Source: Leuconostoc kimchii IMSNU 11154
GTDB lineage: Bacteria; Bacillota; Bacilli; Lactobacillales; Lactobacillaceae
Direction: 5' to 3'
NCBI RefSeq assembly: GCF_000092505.1
Contig: NC_014136.1
Span: 620,001-684,000 of the forward strand
DNA: 64,000 nucleotides
Within the stretch, counting starts at the first letter, position 1; the number at the start of each line of letters is the position of its first letter. Both the position numbers and the translations under genes were made by a program. Shown here piece after piece: positions 9,723 through 18,696 of this stretch. Under the pieces are notes generated by a model, which saw only the letters and a program-made list of their open reading frames with translations, did no database searches and had not been told where the DNA came from.

Positions 9723-10757
9723 ATGAAAATTACTGAGAGTAGCTTTGGTGGATCAGCAAAACAATATACTTTGGAAAATAACCATGGTGTGCGATTGAGC
9801 GTGACTAATTTTGGTGCTAGAATTGTCCGTTTACAAGTGCCAGTAGCTGGTGTTTATCGAGATTTAGTTTTGGGATTTGATTCTATGGCAGAATACCTCG
9901 ATAAAGATCATTTCATGGGCGCAACCATTGGCCGTGTTGCTGGCAGAATTGCAGCAGGACAGTTTAATCTTAATGGGAAAGATTATCAAATCAGTATAAA
10001 TGAGAACGGCAATACATTGCATGGCGGCCCAGACAGTTTTGAAACCAAGATATGGCAAGTGAAGAAGCAGGTCACTGATGACTTGGTGTCAGTGTCGTTT
10101 ACTTATGATAGTTTAAATCATGAAAATGGCTTTCCAGGTAATTTGCATGTGACAGTGACCTATAGTTTGAATAATGACAATGATTGGATGTTAACATACC
10201 AAGCATTAAGTGATATGTCGACATTGTTTAATCCCACGAATCATGTCTATTTTAATTTGGATGGTAGTCCGTCAAAAAGTGTTGAGGATCATAGTTTACA
10301 AATTATAGCTGACCATTATGCACCATTGGATAATGATCGTTTAACAACCGGAAAAAAAGAGCACGTTGAAAATAGTGCGTTTGATTTTAGGAAGCTAAAG
10401 AAGCTAAAAGAAGTGTTCACTTCGAGGAATGCTCAGAATAAGTTGGTAGATGGTTTGGACCACCCCTTCTTCTTAAATGCAAAAAATGATCAAAGTAGCA
10501 ACGCCAAATTAGTATCTAGCGATGAAAAAGTATCTGTTAATTTAACGACTAGCTCACCTGCAGTTGTTATATTTACTGCTAATTTTGGTAATGATTTTAG
10601 TGCCCCTATGCGAGGGACAGTGTTTAATAATCATGGTGGTATCACTTTGGAGACACAAGTTGCACCAGGTGCTGAACGCTATCCAGAATTTGGCGATATG
10701 ATATGTCATAGTGATAAGGTCTATCGGGAACAGACTGTATTTGAGTTATCATTTTAA
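9723..10757 (+). CDS. galM: Aldose 1-epimerase (mutarotase)
   Basis: 344 aa from the ATG at 9723, preceded by GAGGAG 6 nt away. GalM fold: GATIGRVAGRIAAGQF near residue 70, NTLHGGPDSFETKIW near 95, the catalytic histidine in NPTNHVYFNLDG near 170 and the catalytic glutamate in TLETQVAPGAERYPEFGD near 300. It interconverts sugar anomers, here presumably arabinose released by the arabinofuranosidase. Last gene of the arabinose operon; no clear terminator follows within 60 bp. Confidence 0.9.
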   Translation: MKITESSFGGSAKQYTLENNHGVRLSVTNFGARIVRLQVPVAGVYRDLVLGFDSMAEYLDKDHFMGATIGRVAGRIAAGQFNLNGKDYQISINENGNTLHGGPDSFETKIWQVKKQVTDDLVSVSFTYDSLNHENGFPGNLHVTVTYSLNNDNDWMLTYQALSDMSTLFNPTNHVYFNLDGSPSKSVEDHSLQIIADHYAPLDNDRLTTGKKEHVENSAFDFRKLKKLKEVFTSRNAQNKLVDGLDHPFFLNAKNDQSSNAKLVSSDEKVSVNLTTSSPAVVIFTANFGNDFSAPMRGTVFNNHGGITLETQVAPGAERYPEFGDMICHSDKVYREQTVFELSF

Positions 10758-10945
10758 AGTAATTGAATAATGAGGAGCCTTTTAAGATTTTTACCATCAA
10801 TCACTTGTAATTAAATGAATGAACGTTTATTATTAAGATATAGATGATGAATTAAATCTGTTTTGTGATTGTTCATAAAAGTGATATAGGATAAATTGTA
10901 TGTAAATATCGCTTAGAATAATCAGGAAAAATTTAGGAGGTTAGC

Positions 10946-11356
10946 ATGATTATTTATTTTTCACAAGGTGGACATACTAAGAAAGTCGCCGAGAAAATTG
11001 CTAAGAAAACTGGTGATCAATTATATGCTATTGAACCAGTAGAACCCTATCCTAGTAAAACCCTAAAGGCGGCACCTAGAATAGGACGAGAAATTGCAAC
11101 ACAAACTATTCCGGAAGTTAAAAAAGCACCGGTTGATGTGTTATCAGACGATGTTATTTATCTAGGGTATCCGATGTTTGGAATGGACATGGCACATGCT
11201 ATGAGAGGCTTTTTACAAGTCAATGATTTATCAGGTAAGACTATCAAACCTTTCATGACGAGCGGTGTTAGTACTTTGAAAATGAGTTTAAAAACATTAA
11301 AAAAATTAGCGCCCAATAGTGTGATTGATGAAACATTTGACCCTAAAAATTTATAA
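10946..11356 (+). CDS. Flavodoxin-family protein
   Basis: 136 aa. It opens with an FMN phosphate-loop type segment (YFSQGGHTKKVAEKIAKKTG) and carries the IYLGYPMFGMDMAHAMRGFL segment typical of the Flavodoxin_4-type proteins. It is probably an FMN electron carrier or quinone-reductase-like protein; the partner is unknown. AGGAGG lies upstream. Its stop codon overlaps the end of the convergent rgg gene by 6 bp, and it ends a little short of the usual 150-170 residues. Confidence 0.8.
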   Translation: MIIYFSQGGHTKKVAEKIAKKTGDQLYAIEPVEPYPSKTLKAAPRIGREIATQTIPEVKKAPVDVLSDDVIYLGYPMFGMDMAHAMRGFLQVNDLSGKTIKPFMTSGVSTLKMSLKTLKKLAPNSVIDETFDPKNL

Positions 11357-12283
11357 ACGTTTTTTTCCATTAGTATTGTTGGTCTCATCTATTGGTAAAA
11401 CGATCGAAAAATCAAAAACCTGCACTAACTCATTGGCAGTTAAATAGTGTGATAAATAATTTTTCTCGTTGTTCATAAATGTTGATGATTGGTCTGAGAG
11501 ATGAGATATTAGATTTGATTTTTGAATCAAAGTTAATCCCAAATTCTTTTTACCGTCTAAATATAATGCTAAACCTTGAAGGTTAAACAAGCGTGCACGA
11601 TGATAATAGTCTTTTTCTTGTTGCCTGAAGTAAACGGTTAGTTTTTGAATCAATAGATCAGCCGTTTCAAGATGATTATGATCTAACATAAATAAAATCA
11701 TGTTATTGTAAATGTAAAATAGCATTGAAAAATTATCATAACGAAGGTTATCATATAAGATACCTTTTTGATGCAATTCTTGAAAAAGATTAAACATGAA
11801 TTTTTCTTCAAGGAAGGGAATTGCGTGTCCAAATAGATATAGCTCAAAAAAAGTCCAATTACGGATATTTTTAAAATAAGCTTCAAGAACTAATAATTCG
11901 TCATGGTTGATGCTCGCGACATTTAATGTCGCGAGCATCATTTTTATTTGAATGACTTGTAATTTGGCAAATGACCCTTGTTTATGTTGCCAAATTCTCA
12001 AATGATTTTTTAATGTTGTTGTATCACCAGTTTGATAGGCTTTTTGAAAGCTAGGCAATAAATCATTATTATTGGCGTTGTACTTTTGATATAGAAATTC
12101 AAATTCAGATAGTTGTACATTGATCCTATCTAATAGTTCGAGTAAATGGGTGAATGAAATATCTGTTAAGCCCCGTTCGAATTTGGATAAGAAAGGATAG
12201 GAGACAATATTTTTACTTGCTTCTTTTAGTGTTATGTTTTTACCAGTTCTAAATATTCTAAATACTTCACCAATTTCAGTCAT
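11351..12283 (-). CDS. Rgg/GadR/MutR-family regulator (pair 1)
   Basis: 310 aa. N-terminal Cro/C1-type HTH (FRTGKNITLKEASKNIVSYP, then FLSKFERG) followed by the all-helical C-terminal repeat domain typical of Rgg proteins (LLELLDRINVQLSEFEFLYQ). Rgg proteins commonly sense exported peptides. The adjacent divergent gene is an MFS exporter 99 bp away, the probable target. I found no short hydrophobic peptide ORF in that spacer, so the inducer is unknown. Confidence 0.88.
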   Translation of the reverse strand: MTEIGEVFRIFRTGKNITLKEASKNIVSYPFLSKFERGLTDISFTHLLELLDRINVQLSEFEFLYQKYNANNNDLLPSFQKAYQTGDTTTLKNHLRIWQHKQGSFAKLQVIQIKMMLATLNVASINHDELLVLEAYFKNIRNWTFFELYLFGHAIPFLEEKFMFNLFQELHQKGILYDNLRYDNFSMLFYIYNNMILFMLDHNHLETADLLIQKLTVYFRQQEKDYYHRARLFNLQGLALYLDGKKNLGLTLIQKSNLISHLSDQSSTFMNNEKNYLSHYLTANELVQVFDFSIVLPIDETNNTNGKKRL

Positions 12284-12382
12284 TATTTAACCTATATGCA
12301 CATTTCCTAATTGTTGTCTTACATTGAGTTTATCATAGATGATATTGAAAATAATCAGGTATCAGAAAAGTGAGGGTTAACA

Positions 12383-13576
12383 TTGGCAAATCAAAAGAAT
12401 TTTCATTATTTATGGCTTAGCTTTCTTGTCTCGTCTGTTGGTGATTGGTTATATCGTCTTGCCCTGCCCATTATTATTTTACAAAGAACAGAATCGCCGT
12501 ATCATGCAGCGACTATCTTTGGAATTACTTTTATACCTTGGATATTATTGTCATTAATTGGTGGGAGTTTGGCAGATAACTACCCCAAAAAACAAATTTT
12601 GATATTAGGCAATACTTTCGCTATCTTTGCTAGCTTATTTTTAATTATAGTACTCAGCGTTACGCCACTTAATTTTTATTTATTATATGCTGCAGTGTTT
12701 GTTTTGGCATCTGTTGACCCTTTAATTCATCCCAGTTTTCAAAGTATTATTCCAGAAATTACTGTGTCAGAACATTTTGTAAAAACTAATGCAACGGTTC
12801 AGACGATTGATAACACATTATCCATCATGGGACCATTAGCTGGCGGGACAATAGTGATGTTGATTGGTGGTATTAATGCGTTATGGATTGATATGTTTTC
12901 TTTCATGTTAGCAGTTTTGATTTTGTGTTGCTTGCCACAACAAAAAAACACCCCACGTAGTCAACATATCATGCGAAAATTATGGCTTGATATGATTGAG
13001 GGGGCCAGATACAGTTACCATCACCGTGTTATTTTGAGTGGTGCGATGATGTTTTTAATGACTAACTTAGCTTTGAATATGTTTGAAGCAAATTTTATTT
13101 TTTATATGACTAAGGTATTGAAATATCCATTAGTTGATGCAACGCTGGCGATGGCAATTGGTGGCGTTGGATCACTTATGGCCAGTATCTTCGCTGGGCC
13201 TGTTGTTACGCGTTATAAGGCAGGTATGTTATTGTCGTCAAGTACAATATTGGCTGGTTTGAGCACGTTATTATTGCTGATGAATACAAATTATCTTTAT
13301 ATTGGCGTCATTTTAGGGTTAATGAGCTTTTTTGGAACGATCAATGTCATAACATACTTTACTTTGCGACAACGGACTGTGCCAAAAGAGATATTGGGTC
13401 GGGTAATTTCGGTCACACGTATGATTTCTTACGCTTCGATTCCAGTAGGTTCCTGGTTTGGTGGTTTGTTATTAAGCTGGAGGAACTCAATGTTTATAGT
13501 TATTATGCTGGCTGGGATCATTCGGACATTAGCAGGAATTTTGGCTCGTTTGTCGCCTTTGGGGAAAGAAAATTAA
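12383..13576 (+). CDS. MFS efflux transporter (pair 1)
   Basis: 397 aa, about 12 membrane helices, of the enterobactin/macrolide-exporter-like MFS_3 type (SFLVSSVGDWLYRLALPIII and IGGSLADNYPKKQILILGN). It uses a TTG start at 12383 with TGAGGG about 7 nt before it; no ATG fits the conserved N-terminus. It probably exports a drug or small metabolite under control of the divergent Rgg regulator. Its stop overlaps the convergent second rgg gene by 4 bp. Confidence 0.82.
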   Translation: MANQKNFHYLWLSFLVSSVGDWLYRLALPIIILQRTESPYHAATIFGITFIPWILLSLIGGSLADNYPKKQILILGNTFAIFASLFLIIVLSVTPLNFYLLYAAVFVLASVDPLIHPSFQSIIPEITVSEHFVKTNATVQTIDNTLSIMGPLAGGTIVMLIGGINALWIDMFSFMLAVLILCCLPQQKNTPRSQHIMRKLWLDMIEGARYSYHHRVILSGAMMFLMTNLALNMFEANFIFYMTKVLKYPLVDATLAMAIGGVGSLMASIFAGPVVTRYKAGMLLSSSTILAGLSTLLLLMNTNYLYIGVILGLMSFFGTINVITYFTLRQRTVPKEILGRVISVTRMISYASIPVGSWFGGLLLSWRNSMFIVIMLAGIIRTLAGILARLSPLGKEN

Positions 13577-14526
13577 ATGTAAAGTGAAATGACTCGGGAT
13601 CCGTCTGGTTTGTCACCTTTTCTTTTTTCTGCTTGTCTTTTGATATGGTGTGCTAATTGTTGTTCTAAATCAGACGCCTTTTTGTTGTAACCTAAGGAAT
13701 GATATATTGTTATTGCTGTACGAGCGCGCTGTTTGCCTTTTTCAACGTGTCCCGATTCAATGTCATACCAGCCTTTATTAAACATTAATGTGATTTTTTC
13801 AGTCACATCTATATGATCTATCAAATAGGTGTCCGCCATGTCTAATAATTGATGAGCAGCTGAAAGATCCTCGTATACAAGTGTGGAAAAAGCTGTCCAA
13901 ATGACACGCATTAAGTGGGTTTGAATGTTTAACAATGAATTTTCGTATGAACGGACACGTTTGATGGCCACTTTTGTTAATAAATATAAAATATCAACTG
14001 GTAGCATAAATGAGAATAAGATGAATAGCTGCAGTTCATAAATGCCCCAAATGTCGACACTAAGTAAATAATTTTGTATAGGTTTAGCTTGTGCCGATAG
14101 CTGACTATCAGGCCATTGTTTAACGTCGTGAGTTAGTAATAATGCTAAGCCATCCGCTAATATCACCAAAAATTGAGAGGTCTGATTGTCCAAATCATTG
14201 TTTCGATCTTTTTCGATGATGTCACGAAAATACGCTAATGACTGTAACGTTAGGGGTTGATCATTGATAAGATGAATGCGGCGCGTCAAATAAGTGTCTT
14301 GATTTTCTTGAAGTAGAAATTCAAATTCAGCTTGGCTGACATGCATTTTTTCTAATAGTTTAAAAAAGCGTGAAACGGACATATTCGTTTCATGTTTTTC
14401 AAATTTGCCTATGAATGAAGCAGAAGCATTCTGGTCAGCCAATGCTGTGAGAGTCAATTTTTTTGATGTTCGTAGTTGATGAAAAGTTTCTTCAATTGTC
14501 ATTTTGTATTTATGCTTATTTGTCAT
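13573..14526 (-). CDS. Rgg/GadR/MutR-family regulator (pair 2)
   Basis: 317 aa. HTH at about residues 10-65 (LRTSKKLTLTALADQNASAS, then FIGKFEKHETNMS) and helical repeats after it (LLEKMHVSQAEFEFLLQ). It is distantly similar to the Rgg protein at 11351-12283, especially in the QLSEFEFLYQ / SQAEFEFLLQ segment. It is divergent from an MFS exporter 75 bp away. The alternative internal ATG nine codons downstream cannot be excluded, because neither start has a strong ribosome-binding site. Confidence 0.87.
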   Translation of the reverse strand: MTNKHKYKMTIEETFHQLRTSKKLTLTALADQNASASFIGKFEKHETNMSVSRFFKLLEKMHVSQAEFEFLLQENQDTYLTRRIHLINDQPLTLQSLAYFRDIIEKDRNNDLDNQTSQFLVILADGLALLLTHDVKQWPDSQLSAQAKPIQNYLLSVDIWGIYELQLFILFSFMLPVDILYLLTKVAIKRVRSYENSLLNIQTHLMRVIWTAFSTLVYEDLSAAHQLLDMADTYLIDHIDVTEKITLMFNKGWYDIESGHVEKGKQRARTAITIYHSLGYNKKASDLEQQLAHHIKRQAEKRKGDKPDGSRVISLYI

Positions 14527-14601
14527 ATATGCCGATTATTGAGAGTTATTCAATTATATCACTTAAACTAGGGAGATATAAGAAAATAGAGGAGCTCAAT
14601 C

Positions 14602-15846
14602 ATGTTACTATTACGAAGGAATAAGCTATTACGTCGTCTCACACTGTCCCAATTTATCGAATTACTTGGGGCAGCATTTTTTAATATCGCATTACTTGTT
14701 TACGCATCACAAACAAGTAATCCTAAACTGGCAACCACTGTTGTTGTCATCGCTAATACTTTACCGACTATTTTACAAATTGGGTTAGGATATATTGCTG
14801 ATAAAACACATGACAAGTTGCGGTTAATGATTTTAACGCGCATTATTCAAGCCATATTGTATAGTATTTTAACGATCTTATTTGGGTTAACAACCAATGA
14901 TTGGTTGCTGTTTTCGTTTATCATTTTTATTAATGTCGCCAGCGATTTACTAAGTGGCCTGACGTCATTGGCGGCGCTGCCCATTATAAAACATATTGTA
15001 CCGTCACAAGATTTACTCGCTGCGCGTTCGTTGCAAGTTTCCGTCATGTCTTTGGTTAATGTGATTGGTCAGGTCATTGGTGTCACCTTGTTAACCTTTT
15101 TAGATAATAATTTTTTGTACTTTTCGTTATTTAATGCGTTATTATTTTTAATAAGTGGTATCGTTTTAATTGTTTCTCGCCTTCAGTTTAATCAAAAACT
15201 GAAGGTTACCAGCCACCAAAACGCGACTTCTACGTTGCCAGAAGCGCGCTTTTGGGTATCTATGCAGATCAATAGACGCATTATTCAAAGTAATAAAAAA
15301 TTGTTGCACATTTTATTTTTATTTACCTTACTGAACTTATTAGTAGGCTCTATTGATGGGCTCATCAGCTTAACATTATTAAAATATCCTAGCATTTATA
15401 TCAAAAATTATGGTTTTTCATTATCAATTGTTAACACGATGTTAGCAATTGGACTTGTTTCAGGATCTTTTTTCACTAATGATTTTTTAAAAAGAATCAA
15501 ATTGAATATGTTGATCATCATTTTACTACTATTTTTAACATTACTTAGCTTAAACCTTGTTTTATCTCCAAGTATTTATGTGATCGTCATGAGTTTTTTT
15601 GGTATTGGTTATACACTTGGTAAAATTAGTCCACGTGTCAGCACATATGTCATGACCAGTGTTACGGAAAAACAATTAGGACAAATTGCCGGATTTATGA
15701 ATACATTGGTAACACTTAGTGTGCCTCTTGGACAACTTATTTTCCTAACAATTGCCAATTCGGTGTCGCTCAATAGCGCATGGATAAGTATGGTTGTACC
15801 TTCAATGTTATTAATCCTTTATACGCTGTCGTATAAAGCGGCATAA
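14602..15846 (+). CDS. MFS efflux transporter (pair 2)
   Basis: 414 aa, about 12 membrane helices, MFS_3-type (LSQFIELLGAAFFNIALLVY and LGYIADKTHDKLRLMILTRI). A GAGGAGC ribosome-binding site precedes the ATG. Its start is 75 bp from the divergent rgg gene, repeating the regulator/exporter layout of the previous pair. The substrate is unknown. Confidence 0.8.
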   Translation: MLLLRRNKLLRRLTLSQFIELLGAAFFNIALLVYASQTSNPKLATTVVVIANTLPTILQIGLGYIADKTHDKLRLMILTRIIQAILYSILTILFGLTTNDWLLFSFIIFINVASDLLSGLTSLAALPIIKHIVPSQDLLAARSLQVSVMSLVNVIGQVIGVTLLTFLDNNFLYFSLFNALLFLISGIVLIVSRLQFNQKLKVTSHQNATSTLPEARFWVSMQINRRIIQSNKKLLHILFLFTLLNLLVGSIDGLISLTLLKYPSIYIKNYGFSLSIVNTMLAIGLVSGSFFTNDFLKRIKLNMLIIILLLFLTLLSLNLVLSPSIYVIVMSFFGIGYTLGKISPRVSTYVMTSVTEKQLGQIAGFMNTLVTLSVPLGQLIFLTIANSVSLNSAWISMVVPSMLLILYTLSYKAA

Positions 15847-15932
15847 AATATGTTCACGATAGCATTGTTGTGCGTCGTAAATGATTAGCAGCCTAATGCT
15901 AACTGTAGCAAGAAAGAGTTCGAACTATTGCT

Positions 15933-16073
15933 TCAAATAATTGAACTATTTTTCCAAATTGCGGCCGTATGGTATTGATTTTGGAATATTTCTAACTCAT
16001 GAATAATATCAACACCAAAATTCTTTAAAGTTTCTTTTTGATCATTTAAATAGTGTCTTGCACTGTTTATACA
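15933..16073 (-). pseudogene. Short coding remnant, unrecognised
   Basis: An open frame of about 46 codons without a start codon ends at 15933 and reads like protein (segments NDQKETLKNFGVDIIHELEI and FQNQYHTAAIWKNSSII). There is no ribosome-binding site. It looks like the end of a decayed gene; no family was recognised. It marks the left edge of an AT-rich accessory stretch. Confidence 0.35.
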
Positions 16074-16127
16074 TTAAAAAATTAAACTATTTAAATGAGT
16101 ATATCATTGATAATTAAACCAAAATAT

Positions 16128-16682
16128 TTAATTTGTGTTTAAAATTTTAATTTTTTTAGCTTTTAAATATGGCTTTACAATATTTCTCACATATATTTCA
16201 ATATCATTGACAGAATAACTATCTTCTTTTATTTTAAATGGAATAATAATAGCACTTGTCGTGTATTTATTTAATTCGTGATACAAGGTATTTTCTGTCA
16301 TTTTTGTTATTTCATTCACTATTTTTAACATAGTTCCCCTTAAAGGATATGCGTTAAATAAGTCGCCCATTTTATTTGAATTTTCTCGAAAGCTAGTTCG
16401 GGCGACCACAGTGACGATAAATTCATCACAAACATCATGTAATCCAATCCATATATAGTTATATTTATTTTTTTTAGACAATAACCGATTAAATTTTTTC
16501 AGTTCATTAACACTAAATTTTGTTAATTTTTTAAACTCAATAGCATCCATTTCTTCAGTAATGGATTTTCCACATTTAGGCTGCAATTCCTTTATAAATA
16601 TGGTTCCAAAATCTGCATTTTTTTGGTCATCTATTTCTTTAACTATATAATTTTTAAGCTCATTTTTATTATAGTTTGTCAT
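16128..16682 (-). CDS. Hypothetical protein, 184 aa
   Basis: Soluble, lysine- and asparagine-rich, distinctly AT-rich coding sequence compared with neighbours, which suggests transfer. No family was recognised. Visible features are a charged N-terminal half (KNELKNYIVKEIDDQKNADF), a central Trp/Cys segment (YIWIGLHDVCDEFIV) and a C-terminal basic tail. It is the last gene on the minus strand in the ThiF-like/ABC cluster, 80 bp beyond the frameshifted peptide ORF, so it could be part of that system, for example an immunity or accessory protein. Confidence 0.6.
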   Translation of the reverse strand: MTNYNKNELKNYIVKEIDDQKNADFGTIFIKELQPKCGKSITEEMDAIEFKKLTKFSVNELKKFNRLLSKKNKYNYIWIGLHDVCDEFIVTVVARTSFRENSNKMGDLFNAYPLRGTMLKIVNEITKMTENTLYHELNKYTTSAIIIPFKIKEDSYSVNDIEIYVRNIVKPYLKAKKIKILNTN

Positions 16683-16761
16683 TATAATCCTAACTTAAAT
16701 CTGCGAATTTGTTTAATAATCATTGTAGTGGCCTGTTCTACTTAATTATTTTTGTTGTATT

Positions 16762-16943
16762 TCATGTAATAGTTTGTATAATGCCTGTGTATAAAATCAT
16801 TCCCAAAATTCCGCTGGCTATTTGATATAACAGCGTATTGTTTTTTGCTGTTGATTTTTTGGAATGTCGTCTAATCCTTTGATCCCTAATGTTTCTATTT
16901 CTGTGGCATTTAGTAGCCTATGTTTCAAAAAATTATAAATCAT
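16762..16943 (-). pseudogene. Candidate small peptide gene, probably frameshifted
   Basis: From the ATG at 16943 a 41-codon frame (MIYNFLKHRLLNATEIETLG, then IKGLDDIP) stops at 16818. A one-base shift at either of two poly-A/T runs (16855-16860 or 16841-16846) joins the N-terminus to a hydrophobic tail (LLYQIASGILGMILYTGIIQ) ending at 16762. The reconstructed product is a 55-60 residue peptide with a polar N-half and one membrane helix, directly downstream of an ABC exporter. It is a candidate exported peptide, now broken. Confidence 0.4.
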
Positions 16944-16984
16944 GCTTTTTCTCTTTCTATTATTAATTAAATTATAAGTACTCA

Positions 16985-17176
16985 TCAATATATAAAATTA
17001 AAGTTAAAATCAGGATTTTGATTTTTTATTCTTGATAAGTTTTGCTTGTTCGATTGAGCCTTTAATATACGTGTGTTTAACGGTGAATTATTTTTACCAG
17101 TACCTTGTTTAATAACTTCTTGAATTGGATTTAATATTTCACAGCTAACATAGATGAATTTTATTGTGCTACATAT
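16985..17176 (-). pseudogene. Coding remnant between ABC permease and peptide ORF
   Basis: About 63 open codons on the minus strand with no start codon (segments CEILNPIQEVIKQGTGKNNS and TRILKAQSNKQNLSRIKNQN), ending at a TGA at 16985-16987. The frame begins right after an in-frame stop near 17177. It looks like the 3' part of a decayed gene. Family not recognised. Confidence 0.35.
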
Positions 17177-17189
17177 TTAGTAAGGTCAA

Positions 17190-17951
17190 TCAGTAATTTA
17201 ATTTTTTTTCAACAATCAAGATCGGTGGTACTGACAAAATAATCATAACAACTATTAACCAAACAAAATCGCCAGATAAAATTATGCCATTGGTCGATAA
17301 TGAACGAATTATCGCTACAGCATGAGTTAGAGGTGAAAACCATGTTACTTTCTGTAACCAAGGTGCTAAACTGTCTGTAGGGAAAAAAGTATTCGAAAAC
17401 ATATACATAGGTTGGATTAGGAGCATACCATAATAATTCAAATAGTCTCTTGTAGGTGCTAGAAGGGCAAATGTTAATCCCAAAAATCCAAATAATATGC
17501 CAAGAATAACTAGCACAAATGGGATTAAAAGAGCTAGCCAACTGTGTACTGTTCCAAGAAAAGTTGCGATAATGAGAAACAATGTCCCAAAGAAAGAAGC
17601 CCTAATGCCTGACCAAAATGCCTGACCGACAATAATATCAGGTAAACTAATTGGCCCAGTGCTCATTTCATAATATGTTTTATCCATTCTCATCATAATG
17701 TACGCATTAACTGTACTTTCAGCATTTGCGGCGTTCATAGCAGTTGCAGCCACCAATCCTAGTGTTACAAAGGTGAGATAGGGCATACCATTTACCGTAC
17801 CAACAAAATGTCCAAGACCAATACCCATGGCCGCTAAATACAATAATGGATCAAATAAATTTGGGAATATAGAAATTCTGAGCATTTTTGTGAAACTCAT
17901 ATAGTTACGTTGCATTACATGCCAAATGGCCTTAAGACTTAGTTTGTTCAA
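17190..17951 (-). CDS. ABC-2 type transporter permease
   Basis: About 253 aa with six membrane helices, of the DrrB/NodJ-like ABC-2 family (FVTLGLVAATAMNAANAEST and FSPLTHAVAIIRSLSTNGII). A perfect GAGGAGG sits 9 nt before a TTG at 17951, which I take as the start; the longer reading from the ATG at 17972 runs through that site. It overlaps the end of the ATPase gene by 20 bp and works with it as a two-component exporter. Confidence 0.85.
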   Translation of the reverse strand: MNKLSLKAIWHVMQRNYMSFTKMLRISIFPNLFDPLLYLAAMGIGLGHFVGTVNGMPYLTFVTLGLVAATAMNAANAESTVNAYIMMRMDKTYYEMSTGPISLPDIIVGQAFWSGIRASFFGTLFLIIATFLGTVHSWLALLIPFVLVILGILFGFLGLTFALLAPTRDYLNYYGMLLIQPMYMFSNTFFPTDSLAPWLQKVTWFSPLTHAVAIIRSLSTNGIILSGDFVWLIVVMIILSVPPILIVEKKLNY

Positions 17952-18696
17952 TGTTTTTTGCCTCCTCATCAAATTTAGTGAGCTTGAGGTAAGCTTTTTC
18001 TAAATTTTCATAGCCTAGATCATTTGCTAGCGTTTTAACAGATCCATTGGCTATTATTGTACCGTGATCAATTATTAATACATTATCAGCCAATGTTTCA
18101 ATTTCATCAACGTAATGTGAAGTCAGTAAAATTGAGACACCCTGTAATTTAAGTTCATTCAATTTTGACCAGAAAACATGACGAGATTGAATGTCGAGGC
18201 CTGTTGTTGGTTCATCCAAAATTATTAGCTTAGGATTGTTTACTAGTGATCTAGCTAAAACTAACCGTCTTCGCATGCCGCCAGATAAACTATAAACTTG
18301 TTTGTCCCAATAATTATCTAGTCCAACAAAATGAAGTAACTCGATACCTCTTTTGCGTGCTATTTTAAATGATATATCGAATAAAATAGCGTGCGCAATC
18401 ATATTATCCAAAACCGTCAAGGTGGTGTCTAGTAGATCTTCTTGCATAACCACACCAATTTCCCACTTAGATCGGCGTGGGTCTTGTGCAACATTAATAC
18501 CATTTATTGATATTTGGCCTGTAGTTATTGGTGTAGTAGCATAAATCATTTTAAGTGTGGTGGATTTTCCAGCGCCATTTGGTCCTAATATAGCAAGCGT
18601 TTTACCTCGTTCAAGTTCAAAAGATATACCTTTTACTGCTGTAAAATTATGATATTTTTTTGTTAACTGCTTTACTTCTAGAATATTATTAGTCAT
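17932..18696 (-). CDS. ABC transporter ATP-binding protein
   Basis: 254 aa. Walker A GPNGAGKST near residue 37, signature LSGGMRRRL near 137, Walker B LIILDEPTTGLD near 155, and switch His in LLTSHYVDE near 190. DrrA/CcmA-like ATPase that powers the adjacent ABC-2 permease, probably for export. Its start overlaps the stop of the ThiF-like gene by 8 bp, so all three genes are likely one operon read on the minus strand. Confidence 0.93.
   Translation of the reverse strand: MTNNILEVKQLTKKYHNFTAVKGISFELERGKTLAILGPNGAGKSTTLKMIYATTPITTGQISINGINVAQDPRRSKWEIGVVMQEDLLDTTLTVLDNMIAHAILFDISFKIARKRGIELLHFVGLDNYWDKQVYSLSGGMRRRLVLARSLVNNPKLIILDEPTTGLDIQSRHVFWSKLNELKLQGVSILLTSHYVDEIETLADNVLIIDHGTIIANGSVKTLANDLGYENLEKAYLKLTKFDEEAKNIEQTKS

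Noticed and set aside
17209..17541. A 110-codon minus-strand frame inside the ABC permease gene
   Set aside because: It is a shadow of the permease in another frame; the permease has clear ABC-2 motifs and membrane helices.
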